Origin: Dictyocoela muelleri
Lineage: Eukaryota > Microsporidia
NCBI GenBank assembly: GCA_016256075.1
Contig: SDVU01000450.1
Coordinates: 1-13,274 of the forward strand
Length of the DNA stretch: 13,274 nucleotides
Direction of reading: 5' to 3'
Both the position numbers and the translations under genes were made by a program. A model generated the notes under the pieces. That model searched no databases. It saw nothing but the letters and a program-made list of their open reading frames with translations, and had not been told where the DNA came from. Positions 1 to 8,691 of the stretch are shown here, one piece after another. Numbering within the stretch: the first letter of the stretch is position 1; the number at the start of each line of letters is the position of its first letter.

Positions 1-2
1 TC

Positions 3-344
3 GTAGCATCTCGAAATGCTTCTACTCTTATGCCTATTATTGAAAGAGTAATAAGAAATAATACCACCATCCACACGGATGAATGGAAATCATATAACGC
101 TCTATCAATTCATCCAGAATATATTCATAGGAAAATAACCCACAAATATCATTTTGTGGATCCTATTACAGGAATACATACTCAGAATGTTGAATCCTTC
201 AATAACAAGTTGAAGTTATTCATAAAAAGTCAAAAAGGATGCAAAGAGGCTGATAGAAAAAATTTGATAACTTATTTTCTTTTTGTTGATACTTTTAAGA
301 AATCAGCATGTGAAAAATTTGTTGAAATAATAAAAATTGATTAA
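3..344 (+). CDS. Merlin (IS1016/ISXO2-like) transposase, C-terminal part, 5' end outside window
   Basis: The frame is open from the first full codon of the window to a stop at 344, about 113 codons, so the Met at position 30 is probably internal. The protein would be the DDE transposase that cuts and joins Merlin element ends. The visible part shows HTDEW (second catalytic Asp), then FVDPITGIHTQNVESFNNKLK, where the Glu of NVES matches the third catalytic Glu of the Merlin/IS1016 family. The N-terminal half with the first Asp and any zinc finger lies to the left. No stop or frameshift is seen in this piece, unlike every other transposase here, so this may be the youngest coding element. The family call comes from recognised motifs; intactness of the whole gene cannot be judged. 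Confidence 0.8.
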   Translation, partial: VASRNASTLMPIIERVIRNNTTIHTDEWKSYNALSIHPEYIHRKITHKYHFVDPITGIHTQNVESFNNKLKLFIKSQKGCKEADRKNLITYFLFVDTFKKSACEKFVEIIKID

Positions 345-377
345 ATTTATTTATTTATTTATAATTTTTTTTATTTT

Positions 378-432
378 ACGGGGGGGTATATTGGTCTTGT
401 GTCAATTACGGGAGGGGGTATATTGGTCTTGA
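378..432. repeat. Doubled terminal motif downstream of the Merlin gene
   Basis: The sequence GGGGGTATATTGGTCTTG, preceded by ACGG or ACGGGA, occurs twice as direct repeats about 30 bases apart, starting near 378 and 408. It lies just past the Merlin stop codon, where the right terminal repeat of the element would be expected. A doubled end may reflect two nested or adjacent insertions, or a subterminal repeat used by the transposase. The matching left end is outside the window, so neither the terminal inverted repeat nor a target duplication can be confirmed. Confidence 0.5.
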
Positions 433-519
433 TCCCATATTTCTTATATATTTTACTCCTTTATATAATAAAATTTCATTAAAAAATCAATAAAAATTTT
501 ATTAAAACTTATACCCCAA

Positions 520-1392
520 ATGTCATCTGGAAAAAAAGTGTAGAATATATAAAAATGAATATCTAGCTTTTGGTTTCATTGCACGAGAAATAGATGGTAA
601 AACTCCGCTGTGTATTTTATGTCATAAGGTTTTTTCAAATGAACCCCAGAACCCTCATAGTTACAGAGCCATTTAAAAAGAATAGATCTCGATAAACATG
701 ATACACCGCTGAATTTTCTTTAATACTGCAAAAGGAAAATAGTAAGCAAAAGCCTTTCATCTTTGTTTGCTCAAAATGATGAAATAAAAAAATTAAGAGC
801 ATATGCGGCATATGAAATTGCTAATTTAATTGCAAAGAGATGAAGCCCGCATACATTGGGAGAAAATATAATTGTCCCAGTTTTTAATATTCTTTTAAAA
901 ACAGTAAAAAATCAAAATTCTGTTGGTATTTAAAAAACAATGCCACTTAGCAATGATTCAATTAGGAATATGATTGATGAGATCTATTCCGACATAGAAA
1001 TGCAACTTTTTGGACGGTTAAAGAACAGAAAATTCTCAATTCAAATTGAAGAATCTGCATTTAATGACAGTCGATCTGTTTTGATTGGATATATTCACGA
1101 TAAGGATGATGATTTAAAAATGTCTGAGGAGATGTTGTTATTGAAGTATTTGTAGATTGGATGTACAGGACTTGAAATTTTTGATACTTTTAAACTTGGT
1201 TTGAAAAAAATGTTCCGCTTTATAATATTGCGTCATGTGCAACTGACGCGGCTCCTCAATGATAGGAAAACATAAGGGAATTATTTTTTTATTTAAAGAA
1301 CCAGAATACTTCTATCATAACGATGCATTGTATTTTACATCGGCATAATTTAGTGGATTTAAACATGAGCTCTGTTCCCCATGAAACTTTAT
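520..1392 (+). pseudogene. hAT transposase (ZBED5/SCAND3-like), decayed 5' half
   Basis: This is the N-terminal half of a hAT-superfamily transposase related to the ZBED5/SCAND3/FAM200 group. A likely start at 520 reads MSSGKK, typical of the family, and meets a stop at 541. Pieces in several frames then follow the family order. A BED-type zinc finger reads FGFIAREIDGKTPLCILCHK (CxxC near 610-626) with HLKRIDLDKHDT at about 672-710. Next comes KKLRAYAAYEIANLIAK (about 788-840). The segment 940-1155 reads PLSNDSIRNMIDEI and FSIQIEES, the start of the RNase-H-like catalytic core. NIASCATDAAPQ (about 1227-1260) and MHCILHRHNLV (1323-1355) close it. At least five stops or frame changes make it non-functional. 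The second half resumes at 2963 beyond the MULE insertion. Confidence 0.8.
1317..1392 (+). repeat. 76-bp direct repeat, left copy (hAT coding sequence)
   Basis: This stretch encodes MHCILHRHNLVDLNMSSV in the hAT frame. It recurs at 2963-3038 on the other side of MULE-1 with about 66 of 76 bases identical. It starts at ATAACGATGCATTG and ends just before the MULE-1 left end. See the finding on the long flanking duplication. Confidence 0.85.
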
Positions 1393-1410
1393 AAGGCTAT
1401 GTCTCGTCTC

Positions 1411-1452
1411 GTCACCCTGTGGCGAAACGTGCTTTTTTTATCGTTTCGCCAC
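1411..1452. repeat. MULE-1 left terminal repeat with internal hairpin
   Basis: GTGGCGAAACG (1419-1429) and CGTTTCGCCAC (1442-1452) are exact reverse complements around a 12-base T-rich loop, forming a perfect 11-bp stem. The first half is also the part that pairs with the opposite end of MULE-1. MULE-2 has similar self-complementary CGTCCCAATGGGACG motifs at its right end, so hairpins built on CGTTTCGYCC appear to be a trait of this MULE family's ends. Confidence 0.7.
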
Positions 1453-1530
1453 AAAAAAAAACAAATAATAAAAAATTAGAAAATATAATAAAATAATTTT
1501 ATTTTAGTTAAATACTTTAAAATTCATTAT

Positions 1531-2883
1531 CTATCCTATGGGTTTCAAAAATTCGAGATTATAATTATCACAATATTTCAATACAATATGGTTTTCATTT
1601 GAATAAGAATTGATTTTAGAATTATTTTTTTCATTGCAAATGTTAATTAAACCACACCAATCTTATTCTCGACTATCGCACGTTCCTCTTTCATTACATT
1701 CCTGTTTCATATATGCCAGTTTTGTTGGTAAATACTAGCATTTAAAGAGCGATTCCACCCCTCCAAGACATTGTTGGTTTTTCTTAAATCATTAATAACT
1801 CTTTCGTGAACCGACCAATATTGCGAAAAATATCGAAAAATCCGAATTGATTTAAAAATATGATTGCCATTGAACCTTTAAAATTCTCCCAAAATGCTTG
1901 AATATTATGAAAGTTCTTAGCATTTTGCATATATAAATCTATTTTGAGAAACTCATTGATAAGATTTTCCAAAGGAACAAATGACAGTGCTATAACCATT
2001 CTAAAAGCCTCTCTTACACGCGAATTACTTTATATTAAACAACTAGACCTAATCGTTCAGAATAAAAGTTTAGTAAAATGAAAAAAACATCCATATATAC
2101 GGTACTTTGAGGACACTTCTCTTAATGTCAACAGAGAGGCCATTTCAAAATCGATTGTTATGTTATAGGCTTTTTCTTCCAGCATTATTGATTTTAATTT
2201 ATTAAATGCATTTAAATATGCTTTTTTATTTTAGTTTTCATCAAAATACAAACAAGTGGTCCGTAATACTTTTATATCTACTCTGATTATATAAATTGAG
2301 TAAAATTTCCGGGGCATGCTTTAAATGTTCCATCGCAATACCTATTAATAGCAATTTTTAGAAGAATGTTATGAGGTTCGGTTTTAAATATGAGATGTCT
2401 GTTTGGGTCATTTTATCCACTATTAAATTGCAAAAACAATTCATTCCCGTAAGTGTATTTAATGTTTTCAGGAATATCATCAGAAATTAATTGTATGTTC
2501 AGTCTCTTTTTAAATTCAGTTACCTTATTAGATAGTGATTTTATTTCTGGTAATTATTTTAGTGTTAGTGGCGAGGCGATTTTTAATTCAGATAAAATAA
2601 TATCTCTGGTACTTTCATTAGTTTGAATAGATCCTTTGTAAATTTTGTCTTTTATAATAGAAGCACCGTTTTCATCATAGCTTCTCTTGCAAATTGTATG
2701 ATTTATTATTTTCATTACTGAATTATTTATTCCAGTATAAATAAAACCCTTAGATTAGCGGTTTTTACATCTCCTCCGCTTTATATCATTAATCACATTT
2801 ATGTAAATGATAAGAATATCCATTATTTAATAATTTCTATTTCCTCTCTTTGTTATTTTTTTCTACAATTCTTCGTGGTTCAT
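1531..2883 (-). pseudogene. MULE-1 transposase (FLYWCH + MULE DDE domain), decayed
   Basis: Read on the minus strand from an ATG at 2883 (MNHEE) to a stop at 1531-1533. An N-terminal FLYWCH-type zinc finger is traceable as NNGYSYHLHKCD and RRCKNR..KGFIYTG. The frame from about 2760 to 2281 is open apart from three stops and ends in CDGTFKA, the first catalytic Asp region. Further pieces read TIDFEMAS (second Asp), GCFFHF (the CxxH-type region), then the frame 1999-1784 (ALSFVPLENLINEF), and NNVLEGWNRSLNASI (about 1740-1780). Each of these has a counterpart in MULE-2 at 10205-11509 (MNHE, GYSYHL, SDGTFK, LIDYEMAS, GCFFHF, ALSYVP, IEGWHRSLN). Several stops and frame changes make it a pseudogene, more decayed than MULE-2. 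The function would be cut-and-paste transposition of MULE elements. Confidence 0.8.
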
Positions 2884-2907
2884 AAGGGGTTGTGATTTTT
2901 GGGAGTT

Positions 2908-2962
2908 CAAAACGATCAAAAAAGCACTGTTTCGCCTCAAAGTGGCGGAACGGTGCCCAACG
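2908..2962. repeat. MULE-1 right terminal repeat
   Basis: AACGATCAAAAAAGCACTG followed by TTTCGCCT is the reverse complement of the left end, differing by one inserted base and a substitution. Outside it, GTGGCGGAACGGTGCC partly repeats the same GGCG-AAC motif in direct form. The hAT sequence resumes at 2963. Confidence 0.6.
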
Positions 2963-3038
2963 ATAACGATGCATTGTATTCTATATTGGCATAATTTAGT
3001 GGCTAAAAACATGAGCTCGGTTATTCATGAAACTTTAT
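2963..3038 (+). repeat. 76-bp direct repeat, right copy (hAT coding sequence)
   Basis: This is the partner of 1317-1392, with about 10 differences in 76 bases. It begins directly at the MULE-1 right end and runs to ACTTTAT. Neither copy is uniformly closer to the expected hAT protein: the left keeps LHRHN and the right keeps VAKNMSS. The two have therefore diverged independently. Confidence 0.85.
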
Positions 3039-3932
3039 TATTAGTTATAAAAGTGATAAATAAATAAAATCAAATTCTAAGTATGAAAGACCATTTAAAT
3101 CTTTTTTAGAAACAATGATGAGTAATATGTCAGACTTATCATGCATACAGAAGTTAGATGGCTTTTAAAGAAAACTTTCTGGATATATTTGTAGTTCTAT
3201 TTGATACAATAATCGCTTTCTTGCATAAAGAAAGCGAACTTGACCAGTCAATGTCTGTTTTAAATAACAAAAACCACATCTATTTTTTTTCATGGTTCTT
3301 TTCCAAACTTAATGAAGTTTCATTACAACTTCAAGGAAAATTATGTACGTTAATAGATTGTAAGCGTGTTTTAAAAACTTTTTCAAAAAAATCATATTAC
3401 AGTAATTCCATACAAAAATAAAATTTTAATCGAATACCCGAGCTTATACAAATAAGTGGCCTCATTTCCAAACAAGATATTAAAATTTCCGGGGATTATT
3501 TGATTTTTGTAAAAAATGAGATTGAGAGAAGGTTTTTAGATATATTTTCTTTTGATTTTGCACCATGGATGATTGATCCTTTCGGCTGTGATATGTATTC
3601 TGCAAATGAAAAAATACAAGAAGTACTCATTGAGATAAGATGTAATGATGAATGCCAATACAGATATGAAAAGGGTAGGATTACGGAACTCTGGCTGTTT
3701 AAACCGACATAAATATTTTACCCAATTATGTGGGAGAAGATTACTGGAGTTTGTTGTATTTTAAAACCTCTTATTCGTGTAATGTGGGTTTAGTGCTGTT
3801 AATATAATATTAACAAAGGAAATAAATAGAACTGATATTTGTTTAAGAGGAGATATAAGGAAAAAACTTTCAAATATAAAACCTCATATTGACAAGCTGG
3901 TAGCAAAACATCAATCACAAGGTTCACATTAG
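2963..3932 (+). pseudogene. hAT transposase (ZBED5/SCAND3-like), decayed 3' half
   Basis: This is the C-terminal half of the hAT transposase that begins at 520. It opens with MHCILYWHNLVAKNMSSV, which repeats residues already present before MULE-1. HTEVRWLL at 3144-3167 is the hallmark motif of this hAT group, followed by a frame change into FLDIFVVLFDTIIAFL. The frame from 3158 to 3712 is open except for one stop at 3419-3421 and includes FFSKLNEVSLQLQGK and FAPWMIDPFGCD. The end reads FSAVNIILTKEINRTDICLRGDIR (hAT C-terminal dimerisation region; Phe-Ser-Ala-Val-Asn is conserved) and closes with KHQSQGSH and a stop at 3930-3932, the usual end of this family. The length from HTEVRW to the end is normal, so the decay is by point changes rather than truncation. 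Confidence 0.82.
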
Positions 3933-4017
3933 AGATATTTAATATCTATTATTTCAAATCATACCTTTCGGATGTATAAAGAGGGAAGCTTAAATGATAC
4001 TCTCACAATTTTTTATG

Positions 4018-4078
4018 CCCCACTAGTCTAAATTCCACTAGTTACAAATTCCACTAGTTACAAATTCCACTAGTCCCA
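4018..4078. repeat. 17-bp tandem repeat, about four units
   Basis: AATTCCACTAGTTACAA is repeated head to tail. The two middle units are perfect and the edge units are altered to CTAGTCTAA and CTAGTCCCA. It lies about 90 bases past the hAT stop codon in otherwise featureless AT-rich DNA (3933-4137). It could be subterminal hAT sequence, but no hAT terminal inverted repeat was found on either side. Confidence 0.75.
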
Positions 4079-4137
4079 AAATATTATAAGATATTGTTAA
4101 TAACACTTTAAATAACTAAATGAAATATTAATAAATG

Positions 4138-4411
4138 ATAGCAAAAACTCTAAATTGAAATTTTTGTTTAAAAAAGCTACAGTTCGTTTCTGTTAACATA
4201 TTTAAATAAGGGCTACAATGGGCTTAACACATTCTTTTTAAGATTTCTAACACGATTGAATTATTTATTTTTACGATGTAATGTAAGACTTATAAATTCT
4301 GAGATAGAAATCACATAAAAAATTGAGTTAAGCCCAAATTCCTCTTTACTATGTCTAAAAAAACGAATTATAATTTTTTAAACAAAAATTTAAATTCAGA
4401 CCTTTTGCTAT
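4138..4411. mobile_element. MITE-like inverted-repeat element, 274 bp
   Basis: ATAGCAAAA at 4138 is mirrored by TTTTGCTAT ending at 4411. The two arms stay similar for about 90-100 bases inward: AATTTTTGTTTAAAAAA at about 4159 mirrors 4375-4391, and GGGCTTAAC at about 4218 mirrors GTTAAGCCC at 4327. The core between them is about 100 bases with no coding potential. This is the shape of a small non-autonomous DNA transposon or an old foldback. No clear target-site duplication was found, so the family is unknown. Confidence 0.6.
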
Positions 4412-4555
4412 TAACCATTAAACGATTTTGACCAAAATAATAGATGTCCATTTTTAAATTTTTTTTTCAATTTTTCGACAATCCTTCTAGAAATTTTTCT
4501 CATTTTTTTTTTAAAAATTAAAATATTTTTCAATATTTTTTTAAAAAAAATAATT

Positions 4556-4669
4556 GTTTCTTGAAAAATTATTTATTATTTGTAAAAAACTCGAAATCAT
4601 TTTTGAAAAAAATATTTTCAAAATTAATTGCTGATTTTTTACAAATAATTAATAATTTTTGAAAAACAC
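4556..4669. repeat. AT-rich inverted repeat
   Basis: TTGAAAAATTATTTATTATT and the following TGTAAAAAACT (4561-4591) pair with AGTGATTTTTTACAAATAA-like sequence and AATTTTTGAAAAAC at 4628-4667, giving arms of about 40 bases around a 30-base loop. The surrounding 4430-4678 is T-rich low-complexity DNA with no gene. The repeat may be a relic hairpin or chance complementarity in an A/T-only context. Confidence 0.4.
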
Positions 4670-4678
4670 TTTACAGCC

Positions 4679-4826
4679 CTTTTCATTTTATAGATAACTC
4701 TTTTCATTTTATAGATAACTCTTTTCATATATTGACAATTCTTTTCATTTTTATAGATGACTCTTTTCATTTTTATATTTAACTCTGTTCATTTTTATAG
4801 ATGACCATTTTCATTTTTATAGAGGC
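4679..4826 (+). repeat. FB-1 outermost left block: ~22-bp tandem repeat
   Basis: About seven units of CTTTTCATTTTTATAGATGA, with variants ATAACT and ATTTAACT. The first two units are almost identical. A single mirrored trace (TATAATAATGAAAAAG, about 7285-7300) exists on the right side, so this outer block is lost or never present on the right arm. Confidence 0.7.
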
Positions 4827-4839
4827 TCGCTTGATTACA

Positions 4840-4976
4840 GCCCGTTTCATTATTATATTTCCCTCTTGGATTATCATATCCTACTTTTTGCATTATCATA
4901 TTCCCCTTGTTGCATTATTAAATTCCCCTCGTTACATTATTATATTCCCATCGTTGCATTATTATATTCCATTGTA
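4840..4976 (+). repeat. FB-1 left block: ~23-bp CATTATTATATTCCC repeat
   Basis: Six imperfect units of the type GTTGCATTATTATATTCCC, the best at about 4912-4976. They are mirrored by the CTATAATAATGCAACGAG units at 7220-7295 on the right arm. Confidence 0.75.
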
Positions 4977-4984
4977 GCAATATA

Positions 4985-5100
4985 GGGTTTTTAAAAGTTA
5001 TAGACCCATTTCTTTTAAAGTTATAGACCCGATTCATATAGACTTATAGAAGAATTTTCCAGAGTTATAGAGCGTCTGGAAAACACACATCGATTAATTA
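4985..5100 (+). repeat. FB-1 left block: TTATAGACCC units and single-copy CATCGATTAA box
   Basis: Three or four copies of AAAGTTATAGACCC-like sequence (about 4996-5070) are followed by TCCAGAGTTATAGAGCGTCT and then CATCGATTAATTATTTTTAA starting at 5088. The last part closely matches FB-2 at 9978-10030 and, as reverse complement, 12204-12250. This links FB-1 and FB-2 as one family. Confidence 0.75.
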
Positions 5101-5830
5101 TTTTTAAACCCTTATTTTTTAACCTTTGTTTTTTGACCCCTATTTTTTAACCCTTATTTTTAACCCTTATATTTTAATCCTTAATTTTCAACCCTTATTT
5201 TTTAACCCCGATTTCCACCCTCGTTTTTTTACATTATTTTTTTCTCTTATTTTTCACCCCACCCCTCTTTTTTCCCTTATTTTTGGCCCACATAAAAAAC
5301 CCTTTTTTTCAACTCTCATTTTCAACCATTAAATTTTTGTCCTTCATTTTTTAACCCTCATATTTTTTTTACATTATTTTTTACCCCACTCCCATTTTTT
5401 ACACCTTATTTTTTTAGTCCATTTTATAACCTTTATTTAAACCACAATTTCCACCCTTATATTCAGCCCTAATTTTTATTAATATTTTAGCTCACATATT
5501 TTAGTTGCTCTTATTATTTAACCCTTATATTTAATACTGATTTTTTAACCTTTATCTTTTAACCCAATTTTTAATCCTTATATTTTAACACCCTTTTAAC
5601 CCTTATATTTTAACCTCCATTTAAACCCTTATATTTTAACCCTATTTTTTAACCCTAATTTTTACCCCTTATATTTTAGCCCTCATTTTTTTCCCTATTT
5701 TTTAAATATAATTTTTTATTTATCATTTTTTAACCATCACATTTTACCCCTTATTTTTTACAACTCTTCTTTACAACATTTTTTTTACACCCTATTTTTA
5801 ACCCTTATATTTAAACCTTCATTTGTTTAC
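5101..5830 (+). repeat. FB-1 left inner array: CCCTTATTTTTTAA tandem repeat
   Basis: Roughly 45-50 degenerate units of 13-16 bases built on AACCCTTATTTTTT. The plus strand almost lacks G. A 68-codon open frame here (5126-5332) is only repeat translation rich in Phe and Pro and is not a gene. Unit length and sequence vary more than in the right array. Confidence 0.85.
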
Positions 5831-5879
5831 TAAGTTTTAAAATAAAGTATTAAAAGATGTGGGATAAAAATAAAAGTAA

Positions 5880-7075
5880 ATAAAATAAGGGCTAAAAAAT
5901 GAGGCTAAAAAGGAGTATAAAATAAGGGCTAAAAAAGGTTTAAGATATGGAAGTTGAGAAAATATTTGTTAAAAAAAATGCGGTCTAAAAGATGAAGATT
6001 AAAAATGAGGGAAACAAGATGGTTAAAAGAGGAAACTAAGAAACGAGGGTTATAAATGCGGGTTAAAGTTGAGTGTTAAAATGTAAGAGTTAAAAATAAT
6101 GGTTCAAAAAAAGGTTAAAATTTAGGGTTAAATATAAAGGTTAACAAATATGGATTTAAAATGAGAGTTAAAAAATATGGGTTAAAAAATATGAGTTAAT
6201 AAATATGGGTTAAAAAATATGGGTTAAAAAAAAGGATTGGAAAATTCTGACTAAAAAAATAAGGGTTAAAAAATAGGGGGTTAAAAAATAAGGGTTAATA
6301 AATAAGATTTACAAATAAGGGTTAAAAAATAGGGGTTAAAAACTGAGGTTAAAAAAAGGGGGTTAAAAAGGGACTAAAAAATTGTGTTTGATAAATAAGC
6401 GATAATGAATAAGGGTTAAAAAATAAGATTAAAAAATGAGGGTAAAAAATATATGCTGACAACTATTAGAGTTATTAAAAAGATTTTTTAAAAATAAAGG
6501 TTAAAAAATAAGGGTTAAAAATATAGATTAAAAATGTGGGGGGAAACGGGGTTAAAAAATATGGGTTAAAAAAATATGGATTAAAAAATATGGATTGGTA
6601 AATATGGGTTGATAAATATGGGTTGATGAATAAGGGTTGATGATAAATATGGGTTAAAAAATGGGGTTTAAAAAAATATGGGTTAAAAAATATGGGTTAA
6701 AGGGGTTAAAAAAATAGGGGTTAAAAAAATAGGTGTTAAAAAAAGGTGTTAAAAAATAGGGATAAAAAATAGGGATTAAAAAATAGGGGTTAAAAAAGGT
6801 TAGGTTAAAAAAATAGGGTTAAAAAATGAGGGTTAAAAATGAGGGTTATTAAAAAAATAAGGATTAAAAAATGAGGGTTAAAAAATAAGAATTAAAAAAT
6901 AAGATTAAAAAATAGGGGTTAGAAAAAAAGGGGAAAAATGAGGGTTAAAAAATTAGGGTTTAAAATAACGGTTAAAAAATAAGGATTAAAAATGAGTGTT
7001 AAAAAATAAGGGTTAAAAAATAAGGATTAAAAAATGAGGATTAAAAAATGAAGGTTCGAAAATAAGGGTTAAAAA
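5880..7075 (+). repeat. FB-1 right inner array: GGGTTAAAAAATAA tandem repeat
   Basis: About 80 degenerate units of AAGGGTTAAAAAAT, AGGGGTTAAAAAAT, TATGGGTTAAAAAA and similar, the exact reverse complement type of the left array. The plus strand almost lacks C. The right array is some 450 bases longer than the left, so the arms have expanded or contracted independently. Subtypes cluster: TATGGG units near 6170-6240 and 6550-6710, AGGGGTT units near 6710-6800, and AATGAGG units near 6820-7050. That pattern is expected from local slippage or unequal exchange. Confidence 0.85.
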
Positions 7076-7300
7076 TTGTTTAAAAATTAATTAATAGAGG
7101 CAAATTTTAACGGAATAGCTAGAAATATGGCATAAAGGAGTAAAGCACTGGCAAAATAAGTCTATAAACTGCAAAATGGGTCTATAAATCTGCAAAATGG
7201 GTCTATAACATTGCAAAAGCTATAATGCAACGAAGGGACTGTGATAATGCAAGAAAGGGGCTATAATAATGCAACGAGTGGACTATAATAATGAAAAAGA
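7076..7300 (+). repeat. FB-1 right outer blocks
   Basis: TTTAAAAATTAATTAATAG (7079-7097) is the decayed mirror of the left box. It is followed by three units of GCAAAATGGGTCTATAA (about 7150-7215), which mirror TTATAGACCC, and then by units of GCAACGARRGGACTATAATAAT (7220-7295), which mirror the CATTATTATATTCCC block. The order matches the left arm in reverse. Confidence 0.7.
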
Positions 7301-7351
7301 CTGTATACTTGTATTTTCAGACAAGCGTCATATAAAATTTTTAATTTATTT

Positions 7352-7577
7352 GAGTACACATATATGTTTACATGGTAGTTTTTTGAGTACACATATATGT
7401 GTACTTGGTAGTTTTTTTGAGTACACATATATGTGTACATGGTGGTTTTTTTGAATACACATATATGTGTACATAGTGGTTTTTTTGAGTACACATATAT
7501 GTGTACATGGTGGTTTTTTTGAGAACACATATATGTGTACTTGGTTGTTTTTTTGAGTACACATATATGTGTACTTA
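7352..7577. repeat. 34-bp minisatellite, seven units, each with an 18-bp palindrome
   Basis: Units start at 7352, 7385, 7419, 7453, 7487, 7521 and 7555, so the period is 33-34 bases. Each contains the self-complementary GTACACATATATGTGTAC, or a one-base variant in units 1, 4 and 6, followed by a TGGTGGTTTTTTT-type spacer. Open frames on both strands across this block only read through the repeat (Cys/Thr/His/Ile/Tyr-rich) and are not genes. It lies between FB-1 and the retroelement fossil. Confidence 0.92.
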
Positions 7578-8691
7578 ATCGTTTAAGGGTTAAAAAGAAA
7601 AGTGTTAATTTTATGGCATTTAATATATCATTAAATGCAATAAATCCTATTTTAAAACACTCAGAAGGTATTTGTAATTTTAAAGTATCTAAGAATAAAA
7701 GAGATGTCAGGAAGTTCTTAAGATGTATTAATTATGATAGATTGTTCATTCCGAATTTATCAGAGAAAGCAAAACCTCTTTATGAATTGCTGGAAAACAA
7801 AAATTTTGTCTAGGAAGAAAATCACAAGAAATGTTTTGATGAATTAAAATTGCATTGCTCTGAAAATCTAGAATTGAATATACCCGATCTGAATGAGAAA
7901 TTTACATTAAAACAGATGCTTCTAATGTAGGCCTAGGTGCTATTTTAATACAGAAAAATAAGCCAATAGCTTATATATCTCGGTTATTAAAGAAAGCAGA
8001 GAAGCCTATACAATCACCGAAAAGGAATTTTTTATAATTTATGCAGTAGAAAAGTTTCAATATTTACTTCTAGGCAGAGAATTTAATCTTATTACTTATC
8101 ATAAACCTATAGAGAAAATCCATAAACAGAAAGAATTCGGCACTTCAAAAATTATTCGATGGATTGATAGACTTGATATATTCACTTTTAAAATCGTTCA
8201 TAAACCTGAAATAGATTTAGAAAGAGCCGATGAATTTAGTAGATATATTGAAGATATTGAAAAAATAAAACCAACAAAATGCGCCGAAAAGATGGATTTT
8301 GAAACAGATTCAGCAGAAATTTTAAAAATACATGCAAATTATTATCATAAGAAAAATATAATGAAACAACTTAATGATGCAAGTATAAAAATTTCTAAAC
8401 ATAAACTTAAGCAAATTTTAGATACATGTAGCATTTGTAAAATGTATGATATTAAGTTGAAAAGTAGATTCAATCTTATTAAGACAAGCTTTGTGGGCGA
8501 GAGAGTAGCTTGTGATATTTTGGTAATCAAAAATAATGTGATGGTTTTGAATTTAATCTATTACTTTTCAAGAAAATTATATAGTAAGTATATAAGTTCG
8601 AAGAAACCTGGAAAAGTAATTGATTTTTTCGAAATGTTCATAAAAATTTAAAATTCAAAAGTTTATTAACAGATAACGGGCGTGAATTTTT

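Larger units (their letters stand above)
1394..2962 (-). mobile_element. MULE-1: Mutator-like DNA transposon inserted in the hAT element
   Basis: About 1.57 kb separates the two hAT halves. The ends are imperfect inverted repeats. GGCGAAACGTGCTTTTTT at 1421-1438 matches, with one gap, the reverse complement of the right end near 2912-2937 (GGCGAAACAGTGCTTTTTT), and the match continues inward through ATCGTTT. The interior holds a decayed minus-strand FLYWCH/MULE transposase (1531-2883) of the same family as MULE-2 at 10143-11813. No ordinary 8-11 bp target duplication was found. A 76-bp repeat of host hAT sequence flanks it instead. The exact outer ends are uncertain by about 10-20 bases. Confidence 0.75.
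4679..7300. mobile_element. FB-1: giant foldback-like palindrome with tandem-repeat arms
   Basis: The sequence from about 4840 to 5830 is mirrored, block by block, by 5880 to 7300. From outside inward on the left: CATTATTATATTCCC units, AGTTATAGACCC units, a single-copy stretch with CATCGATTAATTATTTTTAAA, then many CCCTTATTTTTTAA units. On the right the same blocks appear as reverse complements in reverse order, ending with CTATAATAATGCAACGAG units. The centre, about 5830-5880, is a short non-repetitive spacer. No protein frame other than repeat translation is present. Architecture of this sort, long inverted arms made of tandem repeats, is known from foldback (FB) elements in other eukaryotes; assignment to that class is inference. 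The right arm's single-copy box is more decayed than that of FB-2. Confidence 0.65.

Noticed and set aside
5126-5332. Phe/Pro/Leu-rich 68-residue open frame
   Set aside because: It is repeat translation of the CCCTTATTTTTTAA array.
5880-7075. Telomeric array, because GGGTTA occurs in every unit
   Set aside because: Units are 13-16 bases with long A-runs, are degenerate, and switch strand at an internal centre. They are flanked by transposons on both sides, so this is not a chromosome end.
5880-7075. G-quadruplex cluster
   Set aside because: G-runs are mostly three to four long and separated by about ten A/T bases, too far apart for stable short-loop quadruplexes.
7261-7564. Open frames on both strands rich in His, Ile, Tyr, Thr and Cys
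   Set aside because: They only translate the 34-bp minisatellite, whose unit length lets several frames stay open; no gene signal remains outside the repeat.
7352-7577. CRISPR-like array of regularly spaced palindromic repeats
   Set aside because: The spacers are near-identical T-rich sequence rather than unique, the genome is eukaryotic, and no cas-like gene is present. It is a minisatellite.
8345-8530. Minus-strand hydrophobic open frame opposite the retroelement
   Set aside because: It is the shadow of a well-recognised retroelement coding region on the plus strand; its hydrophobic look follows from A-rich coding on the other strand.
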